Source: Burkholderia sp. SRS-W-2-2016 (GTDB lineage Bacteria > Pseudomonadota > Gammaproteobacteria > Burkholderiales > Burkholderiaceae). From it: a stretch of DNA of 40,592 nt. This document shows positions 11,665 through 21,597 of this stretch, one piece after another. Where the stretch lies: NCBI RefSeq assembly GCF_001931485.1, contig NZ_MSDV01000002.1, positions 1-40,592 on the forward strand, in the 5' to 3' direction. The stretch's first letter is position 1; the number at the start of each line of letters is the position of its first letter. The notes beneath the pieces were generated by a model, which was given only the letters and a program-made list of their open reading frames with translations, searched no databases and had not been told where the DNA came from. Made by a program: the position numbers and the translations under genes.

Positions 11665-13176
11665 ATGACCGAGAAGAGAACGACGCTGCTGCGCGGGGTG
11701 GTCGCGGTGGCGGGCAGATTGCGAATACGCCGCTATGGCGTGATTTACGCGGGCTGCGGCGTGGTGCTGGCGATGCTCGCGCTGTGCGGCTATTCGCTGT
11801 ATCAGAGCCGCGAGGATGCGATTGCGCGCGCGCTCGATTCGTCGCGCGATGTCGCAACGATCACCGAGCGCGATATCGCGCGCAATTTCGAGCTGTACGC
11901 GCTGTCGCTGCAGGCGGTCGCCGATGGTCTCGCGCGGCCCGGCGTGCTCGATTCGCCGCGCCTGCGGCGCGAGATCCTGTTCGACCGCGCGGCCACCGGA
12001 CAATACGTCGGCGCGATGGTCGTGATCGATGCGCAGGGCAACGTCGTGATGGACTCGGAGAGCGACGTGCCGCACGGCGGCAATCTGGCCGATCGCGAGT
12101 ACTTCCAGGTTCATCGCGACAACGCCGGACTCGGGCTCGATGTCAGCGCGCCATATGACTCGCGACTGCGGGCCGGCTCGCGCAGTGTCGCGTTGAGCCG
12201 GCGACTGTCGCGGCTCGATGGTTCGTTCGCGGGCATCATCGCGCTCGGCGTCGATCAGGAATACTTCGCAAGCCTGTTCGCCGATCTGCGGATCGGCCAG
12301 CATGGCTCGGTGTCGATCATCCGGACGGACGGCACGATCATCGTGCGACGGCCCGACAATCGACACGCGAGCGGACTCGACATCAGCGACACGGCGTTTT
12401 TCCGGCAGCTGGGTGGTAAAGACGAGGGCAGCTTCGTCGCGATTTCGCCGCTCGATGGCGTCGAGCGGCTTTACTCGTTCAAACGGATTCCGCAACTGCC
12501 GCTGCTGGTGCTGGTCGCGGAATCGACCGCCGATATCTACGCGAGCTGGTGGCGGCGCGCGCTGACGATCGGCTCGCTGATGCTGATCTTCGGGATCGGC
12601 GTGGTCGCGTTATCGGCGCGGCTCGGCGCCGAGTTGCGGCGGCGACAGCGGGTGGAGCGCGAACTCGAACGGCTCGCCGGCACCGATGGGCTCACTGGCC
12701 TGTACAACCGTCGCGCGCTGTGCGAAACACTCGACCGCGAATGGCTGCGCGCGCGGCGCACGGGCAGTGTGCTGTCGCTGCTGTTCGTCGATATCGATCA
12801 CTTCAAGGCGTACAACGACACCTATGGCCATCAGGCCGGGGATGCCGCGTTGATCGCGGTGGCGGCTTGTATCCGCCGGGTGATTCAGCGGCCGGGCGAT
12901 CGCGTCGGCCGGTATGGCGGCGAGGAGTTCGTCGTGGTGCTGCCGGAAACCGATGCGGCGGGCGCTACGGTGGTGGCCGAGAACATGCGCGCGGCGATCG
13001 GCGAGCTGGGGATCGTGCACGTGGGGTGCGAGTTCGGGCACGTGACGGTCAGCATCGGCGTGACCACGTGGCGGCCGGATCTGCAGACGGATGTCAGCGT
13101 AGTGATCCGGGCGGCCGATAAGGCGTTGTATTCGGCGAAGGCGGGTGGCAGGAATATGGTCGCGCGGGCGGTTTGA
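11665..13176 (+). CDS. Membrane-bound diguanylate cyclase with periplasmic sensor domain
   Basis: This is a 503-residue inner-membrane enzyme expected to make cyclic di-GMP from two GTP. The first membrane helix is at about 25-46. A periplasmic double-Cache-type sensor spans about 48-293, with MVVIDAQGNVVMDSES, ADREYFQVH and IIRTDGTIIVRRP. The second helix is about 298-320. The GGDEF domain covers about 335-503 with LAGTDGLTGLYNRRAL and FVDIDHFKAYND. The catalytic motif is GGEEF (418-422). An RxxD inhibitory site (Arg409, Asp412) lies five residues upstream, so the enzyme should be active and subject to product inhibition. No EAL domain is present. I chose the ATG at 11665; upstream codons in frame give a cysteine/arginine-rich stretch unlike a membrane-protein start. 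Confidence 0.92.
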   Translation: MTEKRTTLLRGVVAVAGRLRIRRYGVIYAGCGVVLAMLALCGYSLYQSREDAIARALDSSRDVATITERDIARNFELYALSLQAVADGLARPGVLDSPRLRREILFDRAATGQYVGAMVVIDAQGNVVMDSESDVPHGGNLADREYFQVHRDNAGLGLDVSAPYDSRLRAGSRSVALSRRLSRLDGSFAGIIALGVDQEYFASLFADLRIGQHGSVSIIRTDGTIIVRRPDNRHASGLDISDTAFFRQLGGKDEGSFVAISPLDGVERLYSFKRIPQLPLLVLVAESTADIYASWWRRALTIGSLMLIFGIGVVALSARLGAELRRRQRVERELERLAGTDGLTGLYNRRALCETLDREWLRARRTGSVLSLLFVDIDHFKAYNDTYGHQAGDAALIAVAACIRRVIQRPGDRVGRYGGEEFVVVLPETDAAGATVVAENMRAAIGELGIVHVGCEFGHVTVSIGVTTWRPDLQTDVSVVIRAADKALYSAKAGGRNMVARAV

Positions 13177-13179
13177 TCG

Positions 13180-13488
13180 TTACGAGTCCGAGGGCGGCGG
13201 AGCGGGTTCTTTCTTTCGGATCGGCACGAGGCCGACTTTCAGGCCGAAGAGTTTCGCGATGGTGTTGAGCGAGTCGACGGTCGGATTGCCGGTTCCGCGC
13301 TCGATGTCCTGGATGACGCGGCGGCTGACGCCGCGATGCTCGGCGAATTCCGCTTGAGTCAGGCCGGTCATCTGGCGCATTGCTTTCATCGCTTCGGGAA
13401 TGGTCATGTCGCCCTGGCTGATCCTGTCATAGAAAGCGCGGCGCAGCGCGTTCTGCTCTTCGCGGGTGGGTCGAATCCGGCGGGGCAT
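13180..13488 (-). CDS. XRE-family helix-turn-helix protein, likely HipB-like antitoxin
   Basis: This is a 102-residue protein with a Cro/C1-type helix-turn-helix at about 33-90 (MRQMTGLTQAEFAEHRGVSR, VIQDIERGTGNPTVDSL, IAKLFGLKVGLVPI). The N-terminal 30 residues are charged (REEQNALRRAFYDRI) and the tail is proline-rich. It starts one base after the hipA stop codon, so the pair is translated together. It most likely represses the pair and neutralises the HipA kinase. Canonical hipBA has the antitoxin gene first, and here the order is reversed. The gene ends three bases from the convergent cyclase gene. Confidence 0.85.
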   Translation of the reverse strand: MPRRIRPTREEQNALRRAFYDRISQGDMTIPEAMKAMRQMTGLTQAEFAEHRGVSRRVIQDIERGTGNPTVDSLNTIAKLFGLKVGLVPIRKKEPAPPPSDS

Positions 13489-13489
13489 G

Positions 13490-14767
13490 CTAGGCCTCTA
13501 ATGGTTTAAGGGCTTTCAGTTGTCGCGTCTGCGTATCGATGGACTGCGTCAGGAACTCGATGATGTCGTGATCGACACCCTGCGTAGCCATCGTATCGGG
13601 CAGGCGTTCGATTTGTTCTGCGAAGCGATTCAACTCCGCTGCGAGCGTCTGGCGTTCGGGCTCGGGTACGGGCAGCGCCGCGAGTACATCGGCCCAGTCC
13701 GTCAGTTCCGCGCGGGTGTCCGGCCGATACCACCTGAGTGCCCGTGGAATCAACGCGGGATCGAGGTACATCGGTGCGAAGTCGAACAGGGGCGTGAGTT
13801 GGACTTTGCCGTCGACCAGTTGCACGGCTGTATTGCGCGCGTGATTGTCCGTGTTGCGCATCGCCAGATTGAGTACGTCGCGCTTGATGAATTCGAGCGT
13901 TTCGCCGGCTGGGTTACTGACTACCTTGCGGATCCCGGCAACGACTTCGAACAGACTTGGGCGCGAGTCAAAGCCGCGGAGCCCCAGAATGGATGCCGCG
14001 CTTTCCTGATGAACGCGTGTGACTTTGCCGTTCCGAACAATCCGGTCGAAGCGCGGAATCAGCAGGACGTCGCCGTGAAGCGCCGGCAAATCCGCATGAA
14101 CGCGGATACCGAGCGCGGCGGCCACCCGCATGTATGCCGCTTCGTTGTGCAGGACTTTTGCATCGGCGGGGCTGCTGCCGCGCGGCAGTTTGGCGATCAG
14201 ATGCTGGGCGGCTTCGGCGTCGGGCAATACGGCATCGCCATGCAGCAGGCCGGCGTGGTCTCGGGTTAGCAGATACTTCGGCGCCGCGCCTTGAACACCC
14301 GTGGTGCCGGTGCCGAGCATTCCGTGCAGAAACATTCTTTCCGCGAAATCCGTGCTGCGCATGACGACTTCGTCGATCGTCATTCTGGGCAGGCCACGCG
14401 CATCCGCGTGTCGCTCGACGTGCGCGTCGAAGTAGTTGACGGCTTCGGCGATGCGGAGCCGGCCGATCGGATTGAGCGCGCCCGCACAGATCAGCGGGAA
14501 ATCGGCGTCGGGGCCATCCGGGAGGTCCAGCTCGCCCAGCAGGAAACGACGGCCGGCCCCTTGTGGGACGAGGTCATAGACGAACGCAGGTAGGGTCGAG
14601 GCGGCGCGGATTTCCAGATCGACCGGCTCGGCCAGAGATACCGCGGCGTTCGGGTGATCGATGGCGTGCTCGATCAGGTAATTCCACTGGCAAAGACCGC
14701 TGTTGAGTTCGATCTGCGCGCAGTCGACCCATTGGTCGTTGAGGAATATTTGCAGGGTGCAATCCAT
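13490..14767 (-). CDS. HipA-family serine/threonine kinase toxin
   Basis: This is a 425-residue protein close to the usual length of HipA. The N-terminal couple domain runs to about residue 125. The flexible phosphate-binding loop is GTGTTGVQGAAPKYLL, at about 152-167. Lys193 (LIAKLP) is a candidate ATP lysine. The catalytic segment is NTDNHARN (305-312, Asp307 as catalytic base), with the metal-binding aspartate in FDFAPMY (Asp329). HipA kinases phosphorylate an aminoacyl-tRNA synthetase (GltX in E. coli) and cause growth arrest; the target here is unknown. All key residues seem intact. AAGGAG precedes the ATG and is embedded in an inverted repeat that could be the operator. Confidence 0.88.
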   Translation of the reverse strand: MDCTLQIFLNDQWVDCAQIELNSGLCQWNYLIEHAIDHPNAAVSLAEPVDLEIRAASTLPAFVYDLVPQGAGRRFLLGELDLPDGPDADFPLICAGALNPIGRLRIAEAVNYFDAHVERHADARGLPRMTIDEVVMRSTDFAERMFLHGMLGTGTTGVQGAAPKYLLTRDHAGLLHGDAVLPDAEAAQHLIAKLPRGSSPADAKVLHNEAAYMRVAAALGIRVHADLPALHGDVLLIPRFDRIVRNGKVTRVHQESAASILGLRGFDSRPSLFEVVAGIRKVVSNPAGETLEFIKRDVLNLAMRNTDNHARNTAVQLVDGKVQLTPLFDFAPMYLDPALIPRALRWYRPDTRAELTDWADVLAALPVPEPERQTLAAELNRFAEQIERLPDTMATQGVDHDIIEFLTQSIDTQTRQLKALKPLEA

Positions 14768-14789
14768 GAGGCGGCTCCTTGTGCCTCAT
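14766..14789 (-). promoter_or_regulatory. Inverted repeat over the hipA start, candidate operator
   Basis: ATGAGGC (14766-14772) and GCCTCAT (14783-14789) form a perfect seven-base inverted repeat separated by ten bases that contain the ribosome binding site of hipA. Binding of the XRE protein here, or folding in the mRNA, would block expression of the toxin gene. No second copy was noticed nearby. Confidence 0.45.
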
Positions 14790-14923
14790 AAATGTAGCAT
14801 AACGTCCCGACTGACCGCCTATACGCTTCTTATAAGTGTTTTTTTGAGCGAAGCGACGCTCGATGGGCTTTGGCGCTGGTTTCGTGATTACGCTTCGCTT
14901 GCGTCGACAATTTGTCACGACCC

Positions 14924-14961
14924 AAAGCAAAAAGCCCGGTCAGCTTTCGCTAACCGGGCTT
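14924..14961 (-). terminator. Intrinsic terminator of tRNA-Lys
   Basis: On the minus strand, directly after the tRNA, AAGCCCGGT pairs with ACCGGGCTT (arms 14953-14961 and 14932-14940). An inner AGC/GCT extension is present. TTTTTGCTTT follows. It terminates the tRNA transcript before the hipA region. Confidence 0.88.
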
Positions 14962-14970
14962 CGTAATGCT

Positions 14971-15046
14971 TGGTGGGGCGTGAGTGACTCGAACACTCGA
15001 CCTACGGATTAAGAGTCCGCTGCTCTACCAACTGAGCTAACGCCCC
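14971..15046 (-). tRNA. tRNA-Lys (anticodon CTT)
   Basis: The 76 bases fold as a standard tRNA. The acceptor stem GGGGCGT pairs with ACGCCCC with no mismatch. The D arm is GCTC/GAGC, and the anticodon loop CTCTTAA has anticodon CTT, which reads AAG (lysine). The T arm is GAGTG/CACTC with the TTCGAGT loop. The 3' end ACCA is encoded. A promoter lies immediately upstream and a terminator immediately downstream, so it is a single-gene unit. Confidence 0.97.
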
Positions 15047-15059
15047 CAACAGAAGCGAG

Positions 15060-15088
15060 ATTATGCAGTAACTTTTCGAGATTGCCAA
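15060..15088 (-). promoter_or_regulatory. Sigma-70 promoter of tRNA-Lys
   Basis: On the minus strand TTGGCA (15083-15088) and CATAAT (15060-15065) are separated by exactly 17 bases. The predicted start of transcription is about seven bases before the mature tRNA end. The A/T-rich stretch further upstream (about 15089-15120) could act as an UP element. Confidence 0.8.
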
Positions 15089-15167
15089 GCCCTTTTAGCA
15101 AATTTATTAAAAAATCCAAATCGCTCGGGCTGGAGCCTTCCCTCGACAACGCCGCCGTCCCGAAACC

Positions 15168-15196
15168 TTCGACGCGTCCAATCGTCCCGGTATGAT
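15168..15196 (+). promoter_or_regulatory. Candidate promoter of the thioesterase gene
   Basis: TTCGAC (15168-15173) and TATGAT (15191-15196) are spaced by 17 bases and lie about 55 bases before the ATG at 15251. It is the best sigma-70-like pair in the interval. Confidence 0.5.
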
Positions 15197-15250
15197 GTCG
15201 CGGACATCACGCCGCGCGAAGCGTCGCGCGGCTTTCGACCGGGGATTGCG

Positions 15251-15655
15251 ATGGATGACAAAGAGGTTAACGAGCTGCTCGAACGCGTCCTCGCGCCATG
15301 GGTCCAGGCGCTGACGCTAAAGCCGGTCAAGGTCGACGACGAAGGCGTGACGCTGCGCCTGCCGTTTTCCGGCGACTGGCGTCATTCGGGCGGGATGATC
15401 AGCGGTCAGGTGTTCATGGCCGCCGCGGATACCGCGATGGTCGTCGCGATCACCGCCGCGCTCGGCGGCTTCAAGCCGATGAGCACGGTGTCGCTGAACA
15501 TCAACTTCATGCGCGCGGTCCGCAAGGGCGACGTGCTGATCAAGGCGCGCGTGCTGCGCATGGGCCGCCATCTGGTGTTCGGCGAAGTCGAATTGTTCGA
15601 CGACGGCGGCAACATGGCCGTCCAGGCCACCACGACGTACGCGCTGCTCGAATAA
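15251..15655 (+). CDS. PaaI-family hotdog-fold thioesterase
   Basis: This is a 134-residue single hotdog-domain protein. The active-site region HSGGMISGQVFMAAADTA corresponds to the family motif HxGGxxxG...D at about residues 45-62. It is followed by the long beta strands TVSLNINFMRAVRKGDVLI and LVFGEVELFDDGG. Such enzymes hydrolyse acyl- or aryl-CoA thioesters as tetramers in the cytoplasm; the substrate here is not deducible. A patatin-like gene follows 111 bases downstream on the same strand, which may reflect a shared lipid or acyl-CoA role. Confidence 0.88.
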   Translation: MDDKEVNELLERVLAPWVQALTLKPVKVDDEGVTLRLPFSGDWRHSGGMISGQVFMAAADTAMVVAITAALGGFKPMSTVSLNINFMRAVRKGDVLIKARVLRMGRHLVFGEVELFDDGGNMAVQATTTYALLE

Positions 15656-15766
15656 GCCTCGGCTCGCCCGGCGCACCCGCGGCATCCGCAGACAATGCGA
15701 AACCAGGCCACCGAGCCACCCAAGCAACCACCCAACAGCCGACAAAAAGGACGCAAGGAAAGCAGC

Positions 15767-16642
15767 ATGTTCGATCAGGTCGTATTCGCCGGCGGCGGCA
15801 ACCGCTGCTGGTGGCAGGCGGGTTTCTGGGATGTCGTGCAGCCGCAGCTCGATATCCGTCCGCGCGTGATCACCGGCATCTCGGCCGGCGCGGCCACCGC
15901 GTGCATGCTCTACACGCGCGATTCCGACTGGGTCATGCGCTATTACGAAGAAGCGCTGCGCCACAACAAGCGCAACGCGTACTGGGGCAACCTGCTGCGC
16001 GGCGAATCGGTATTTCCGCACTACCGGATCTATCGACAGGCGCTGCTCGACATCTACGGCGACAAGTTTTCGAAGCTCGAACGTGCGCCGGAGATCCGCA
16101 TCGGCGTGTCGCACCTTCCGCGCTGGCTCGGCGCACGCAGCGCGGTCGCGGCGGGACTGATCGCGTACAACGTCGAAAAATACGTACGCAAGACGCTGCA
16201 TCCGACCTTGGGTCGCAAGCTCGGCTTTCATCCGGAATTCGTGCGCGCGCAGGATTGCGCGAGCGTCGATGAACTCGCCGACCTGATCCTGCAATCGTCG
16301 AGTACGCCGCCGTTCACGCCGGTTCTGCGGCGCAATGGCCGGCCGGTGCTGGACGGCGGGATGGTCGATAACGTGCCGGTCGACGCGCTCGACGCCGACA
16401 CACCCGGCAACGTTCTGGTGATGGTCACGCGGCTCTATCCGCGGCCGCAGATGTTCGTCGTGCCGCACGGGGTGCAGCAACGGTTGTATGTGCAACCGTC
16501 GCGCAAGGTGCCGATTTCGAGTTGGGATTACACGAGCCCCTCGCAGATGGTCCACGCGTACAACCTAGGTCGCGCGGACGGCGAGGTGTTCGTCGAGCGC
16601 ATCCCTGCGCTGCTGGAGGCGGGGGCGCACGAAGCGCGTTGA
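15767..16642 (+). CDS. Patatin-like phospholipase
   Basis: This is a 291-residue serine lipid hydrolase. The oxyanion-hole motif GGGNR is at residues 9-13, the nucleophile elbow GISAG at 37-41 with Ser39, and the second dyad residue Asp196 in LDGG. There is no signal peptide, so it acts in the cytoplasm or at the inner face of the membrane. I chose the ATG at 15767 because AAGGAAAG lies just upstream and the glycine-rich motif follows at once. An upstream in-frame Met gives a hydrophilic Gln/Pro stretch unlike the family. The substrate, phospholipid or other acyl ester, is unknown. Confidence 0.9.
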   Translation: MFDQVVFAGGGNRCWWQAGFWDVVQPQLDIRPRVITGISAGAATACMLYTRDSDWVMRYYEEALRHNKRNAYWGNLLRGESVFPHYRIYRQALLDIYGDKFSKLERAPEIRIGVSHLPRWLGARSAVAAGLIAYNVEKYVRKTLHPTLGRKLGFHPEFVRAQDCASVDELADLILQSSSTPPFTPVLRRNGRPVLDGGMVDNVPVDALDADTPGNVLVMVTRLYPRPQMFVVPHGVQQRLYVQPSRKVPISSWDYTSPSQMVHAYNLGRADGEVFVERIPALLEAGAHEAR

Positions 16643-16768
16643 AGCTTCGGATTGCAGCGACAGTCTGCAGGTTTTAGAAGACGGTCGAACCTGACGACCG
16701 CCACAGGACCTCGCTGCAAGTTGCCGGCGAAGCAACCACAAGATTCCCGCCCGCCGGCCACCTGCTAC

Positions 16769-17782
16769 TTACCGCCGCCGTCCACCCTGCAGCGCTTCCG
16801 GATTCGCGACGCTCGCGGTATCGCCCGCATCGAACGCCAGAATGTTGTTGAACGCCGCGGCGAAGTACAGCTCGTAGCTCTCGCGTTCCACATAGCCGAT
16901 GTGCGGCGTGCAGATCACGTTTTCCATTCGCAGCAGGCTGTAGCCTTGCAGGATCGGCTCGCTTTCATAAACGTCGATCGCGACCATCCCCGGACGGTTG
17001 TGCGACAGCGCGTTCACCAGCGCGTTTTCTTCGAGCAGTTCGGCCCGGCTCGTGTTCACGAGCAGCGCGGTCGGCTTCATGCGCATCAGATCGTCCTGCT
17101 TGACGATGCCGCGCGTGTCGTCGTGCAGACGCAGATGCAGCGACAGTACGTCGCTGGTCTCGAACAGCTGCTCACGGCTTTCCGCGACGCCATAACCATC
17201 GGTGCGCGCGGCTTCACGCGAATGCTCGCGGCCCCACACCAGCACGTTCATCCCGAACGCCTTGCCATAACCGGCGAGGAGGCGGCCGATCTTGCCGTAA
17301 CCCCAGATCCCCAGCGTCTGACCGCGCAGCACCTGGCCCAGACCGAAGTTCGGCGGCAGCGCGGAAGTCTTCAGCCCCGACTGCTGCCAGGCACCTTGCT
17401 TAAGGTTTGCCACGTATTGCGGAATCCGCCGCTGAGCGGCCATGATGAGTGCCCACGTCAGTTCGGCGGGCGCGATCGGCGAGCCGGTGCCTTCGAGCAC
17501 GGCGACGCCGCGTTCGGTACAGGCGGCCAGGTCGATGTGAGTACCAGCCTTGCCGGTCTGGCTGATCATGCGCAGACGCGGCAGCTTGTCGAGCAGTTGC
17601 GAGGTGATGCGAGTGCGTTCGCGGATCAGCACGAGGGCGTCGACTTCGGACAGACGGCTCGCAAGTTGACCGAGGCCGCGCACGGTATTGTTGAAAACTT
17701 TTACCTCGTGGTCGGCAAGCAATTGAAAGCAGTCGAGCTTGCGAACGGCGTCCTGGTAATCGTCGAGGATGGCAATCTTCAT
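16769..17782 (-). CDS. NAD-dependent D-2-hydroxyacid dehydrogenase
   Basis: This is a 337-residue cytoplasmic oxidoreductase of the D-isomer-specific 2-hydroxyacid dehydrogenase family. The Rossmann nucleotide-binding motif is GIWGYGKIG (158-166). Catalytic residues are Arg246 (NTSRAELL), Glu275 (VYESEP) and His294 (CTPHIGY). The short substrate domain begins MKIAILDDYQ, a start seen in a glyoxylate/phosphoglycerate-like subgroup. I chose the ATG at 17782 on this similarity. Another ATG nine codons upstream has no better ribosome binding site. The exact substrate is not clear; serA function is possible but not supported. Confidence 0.87.
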   Translation of the reverse strand: MKIAILDDYQDAVRKLDCFQLLADHEVKVFNNTVRGLGQLASRLSEVDALVLIRERTRITSQLLDKLPRLRMISQTGKAGTHIDLAACTERGVAVLEGTGSPIAPAELTWALIMAAQRRIPQYVANLKQGAWQQSGLKTSALPPNFGLGQVLRGQTLGIWGYGKIGRLLAGYGKAFGMNVLVWGREHSREAARTDGYGVAESREQLFETSDVLSLHLRLHDDTRGIVKQDDLMRMKPTALLVNTSRAELLEENALVNALSHNRPGMVAIDVYESEPILQGYSLLRMENVICTPHIGYVERESYELYFAAAFNNILAFDAGDTASVANPEALQGGRRR

Positions 17783-18176
17783 GGTATGTAATTTGCGGCG
17801 CACCGCCATGGTGCGAACTGAATGTTATGCTCTCTGTCCCATCATGTGGCTTAGGTCACACGGTGGTTTCGCTGGATGCCTTAACGTTGAAGCTGTCGCA
17901 CAAAAGAACGGCAGCGCTACGTGAAGGCGAATTGAGAACGTTTTTAGCAGTTTGTTACGTGTTGAGGCAAGCCGCTTTACACAAGGTTGCAGAAGCCTTG
18001 CCTGAAGCGCGCCTCCGCGAGACGAGCTGTATGGCCCAGGACGATCTGCACAATCGTGAGTTGGCAGTGAACTCGACATCGATCGACACGCTAACACGCT
18101 GAATTGAATGCCTCTCGCATGCAGCGTCCCAGGGCTTGTACCGTTTTTCCATTGCTTTCAGAACGGAGACAAGTCG
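17783..18176. other. Divergent intergenic region before pckG
   Basis: These 394 bases separate the divergent dehydrogenase and pckG genes. A 91-codon plus-strand frame (17827-18102) is open here, but it has no recognisable domain and no clear ribosome binding site, so I do not call it a gene. The region is richer in A/T than the flanking genes and probably holds both promoters. No convincing hexamer pair stood out. Confidence 0.5.
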
Positions 18177-20033
<1,857 letters not shown>

Positions 20034-20058
20034 TCATGTGAGTGGTCACTTCGCATGC

Positions 20059-20088
20059 AAAGCCGCCTTCGGGCGGCTTTTTGCTTTT
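20059..20088 (+). terminator. Intrinsic terminator after pckG
   Basis: AAAGCCGCC (20059-20067) pairs with GGCGGCTTT (20072-20080) around a TTCG tetraloop, followed by TTTTTGCTTTT. It is a classical rho-independent terminator. Confidence 0.93.
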
Positions 20089-20375
20089 GGGGCTCGATGG
20101 AACGGGATTTTTTCGGTTTCGGAAATGCCGGGAAAGCCTTTGCATCTGTTCGAACAAAAAAGACAGTGCAAGGTGCGGCGCAGCAGATTGTTTTAATTTT
20201 TGGAATAATTTCAGTTCAGAGCCCGCTTAATTCCGCGCAGTCCTACCAAATTTGACAATATTTCGGATTTTGGGGGCAACTTCTGCACGAAATTGCGAGT
20301 CGTAGGAGAATCCCAGGTTCGCTTCACTGGTTTTCACTAATTGTCAGGAAGCAGTAACACGGCAGGAGTTGTCCT
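20089..20375. other. AT-rich leader of the LysR gene
   Basis: This stretch between the pckG terminator and the LysR gene holds no gene. It is markedly AT-rich around 20,185-20,260. A TTGACA (20252-20257) stands out as a possible -35 element, but no good -10 lies 17 bases downstream. AGGAG before the ATG at 20376 is the ribosome binding site of the next gene. Confidence 0.5.
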
Positions 20376-21476
20376 ATGGATCATTTGCAGTCGATGCGAG
20401 TTTTCGTCAAAGTGGCGGATCTCGGCAGTTTTGCCCGCGCTGCGAGCGCGATGGATATTTCCAATGCAGTCGCCACCCGTCACGTTGCCGACCTCGAGGG
20501 TCGCCTTGGTACGCGACTGCTCAACCGCACCACCCGCAGCTTGTCGCTGACCGAATCCGGTCAGGTCTATCTCGAGCGCGCCCGTCAGATTCTCGATGAA
20601 CTGGAAGACGTCGAGCAGATGGTGGTCGCGCGCAATCACGAACCGGTCGGTACGCTGCGCATCGTCGCGCCCGTCGTGTTCGGGCTGCATAACCTCGCGC
20701 CCGTGCTGCAAACGTACGCGGAGCGCTATCCGAAAGTCATTCCGGACGTCACGCTGGTCGATCGCCAGGTGGATCTGGTCGAAGAAGGTTTCGACGTCGG
20801 CGTCGTCATTGCGCGGCAGATGCGCAGCGCCAGCATCGTCACGCGGCGCCTGACCACCGGCTGCATGACCGTGTGCGCAACGCCCGACTACCTCGAAAAG
20901 CACGGCACGCCGACGCGTCCCGAACATCTGCTCGAGCATTCGTGTCTGAGCCTGCCGTCCGAATACTGGGGCGACGAGCGCGTGTTCACGGGGCCGGACG
21001 GTGAGGTGCGGGTGCGGCCGTCGAACGTGATCGTCGCGAACAACACCGAAATGCTGCGGCAGTTCGCGCTGCTCGGGATGGGCATCGCGATTCTGCCGAG
21101 CTACCTGATCGGCCGCGACATGACCCGTGGCCGGCTGGTGCGGCTGCTGGGCGATTACCGTTTGCCGCAGGTCGAGATCAACATCGCGTATCCGAGCCGC
21201 CGTCACTTGCCGGCCAAGGTGCGTACGTTCATCGACCATCTGGTCGAGCACTTCAACCAGACGCCGAACAGCGTGCTTGGCGAGCAGTGGATCAAGGGCG
21301 ACGGCAGCGAGCGGCTCGCGCAGGCGGGCGCCTTCGACTCCACCGAACCGCGTGCGCCGGAAGCGTTCGACGGTGCCGAGCCGCTGTCGCGTTTGCTCGA
21401 CAGCGAGCTGTCGCCGGTTGCGAAGCCGGTGGCGAAAACGACTCGTACCCGGCCGACGGCTTTGTCGCCGCTGTAA
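20376..21476 (+). CDS. LysR-family transcriptional regulator with long C-terminal tail
   Basis: This is a 366-residue LysR-type regulator. The N-terminal winged helix-turn-helix covers residues 1-60 (MRVFVKVADLGSFARAA, SNAVATRHVADLEGRLGTRL, LNRTTR). The periplasmic-binding-protein-like effector domain covers about 90-300 (GTLRIVAPVVFG, LVEEGFDVGVVIARQ, LLGMGIAILPSYLIGRDM). It belongs to the group often called AaeR/DsdC-like, but the ligand is unknown. The last 60 or so residues (from LGEQWIKGDG) extend past the usual end and are rich in Ala, Pro, Glu and Arg, so probably disordered. AGGAG precedes the start. No obvious target gene is divergent from it. Confidence 0.9.
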   Translation: MDHLQSMRVFVKVADLGSFARAASAMDISNAVATRHVADLEGRLGTRLLNRTTRSLSLTESGQVYLERARQILDELEDVEQMVVARNHEPVGTLRIVAPVVFGLHNLAPVLQTYAERYPKVIPDVTLVDRQVDLVEEGFDVGVVIARQMRSASIVTRRLTTGCMTVCATPDYLEKHGTPTRPEHLLEHSCLSLPSEYWGDERVFTGPDGEVRVRPSNVIVANNTEMLRQFALLGMGIAILPSYLIGRDMTRGRLVRLLGDYRLPQVEINIAYPSRRHLPAKVRTFIDHLVEHFNQTPNSVLGEQWIKGDGSERLAQAGAFDSTEPRAPEAFDGAEPLSRLLDSELSPVAKPVAKTTRTRPTALSPL

Positions 21477-21521
21477 GTCGCCGGATGCTGGAGCCCGCGT
21501 CGCATAAGGCGGGCGGAAATT

Positions 21522-21559
21522 AAAAAAGGCGCAGTCACTTCAAGTGACTGCGCCTTTTT
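21522..21559. terminator. Bidirectional intrinsic terminator between lysR and topB
   Basis: AAAAAAGGCGCAGTCACTT (21522-21540) pairs with AGTGACTGCGCCTTTTT (21543-21559) in a near-perfect long stem. T-runs occur on both strands, so it ends both the plus-strand regulator transcript and the minus-strand topB transcript. Confidence 0.93.
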
Positions 21560-21597
21560 CGTGGGCGGGTGGCGAAGCGCCGGGCCGCGCCCCCAGC

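Noticed and set aside
14971..15046. tRNA-Lys considered as the attachment site of a mobile element
   Set aside because: The tRNA has its own promoter and terminator. It is flanked by ordinary genes, and no integrase or duplicated tRNA end lies nearby.
17827..18102. 91-codon plus-strand frame upstream of pckG
   Set aside because: It has no recognisable domain and no good ribosome binding site, and it fills a region expected to hold two divergent promoters.
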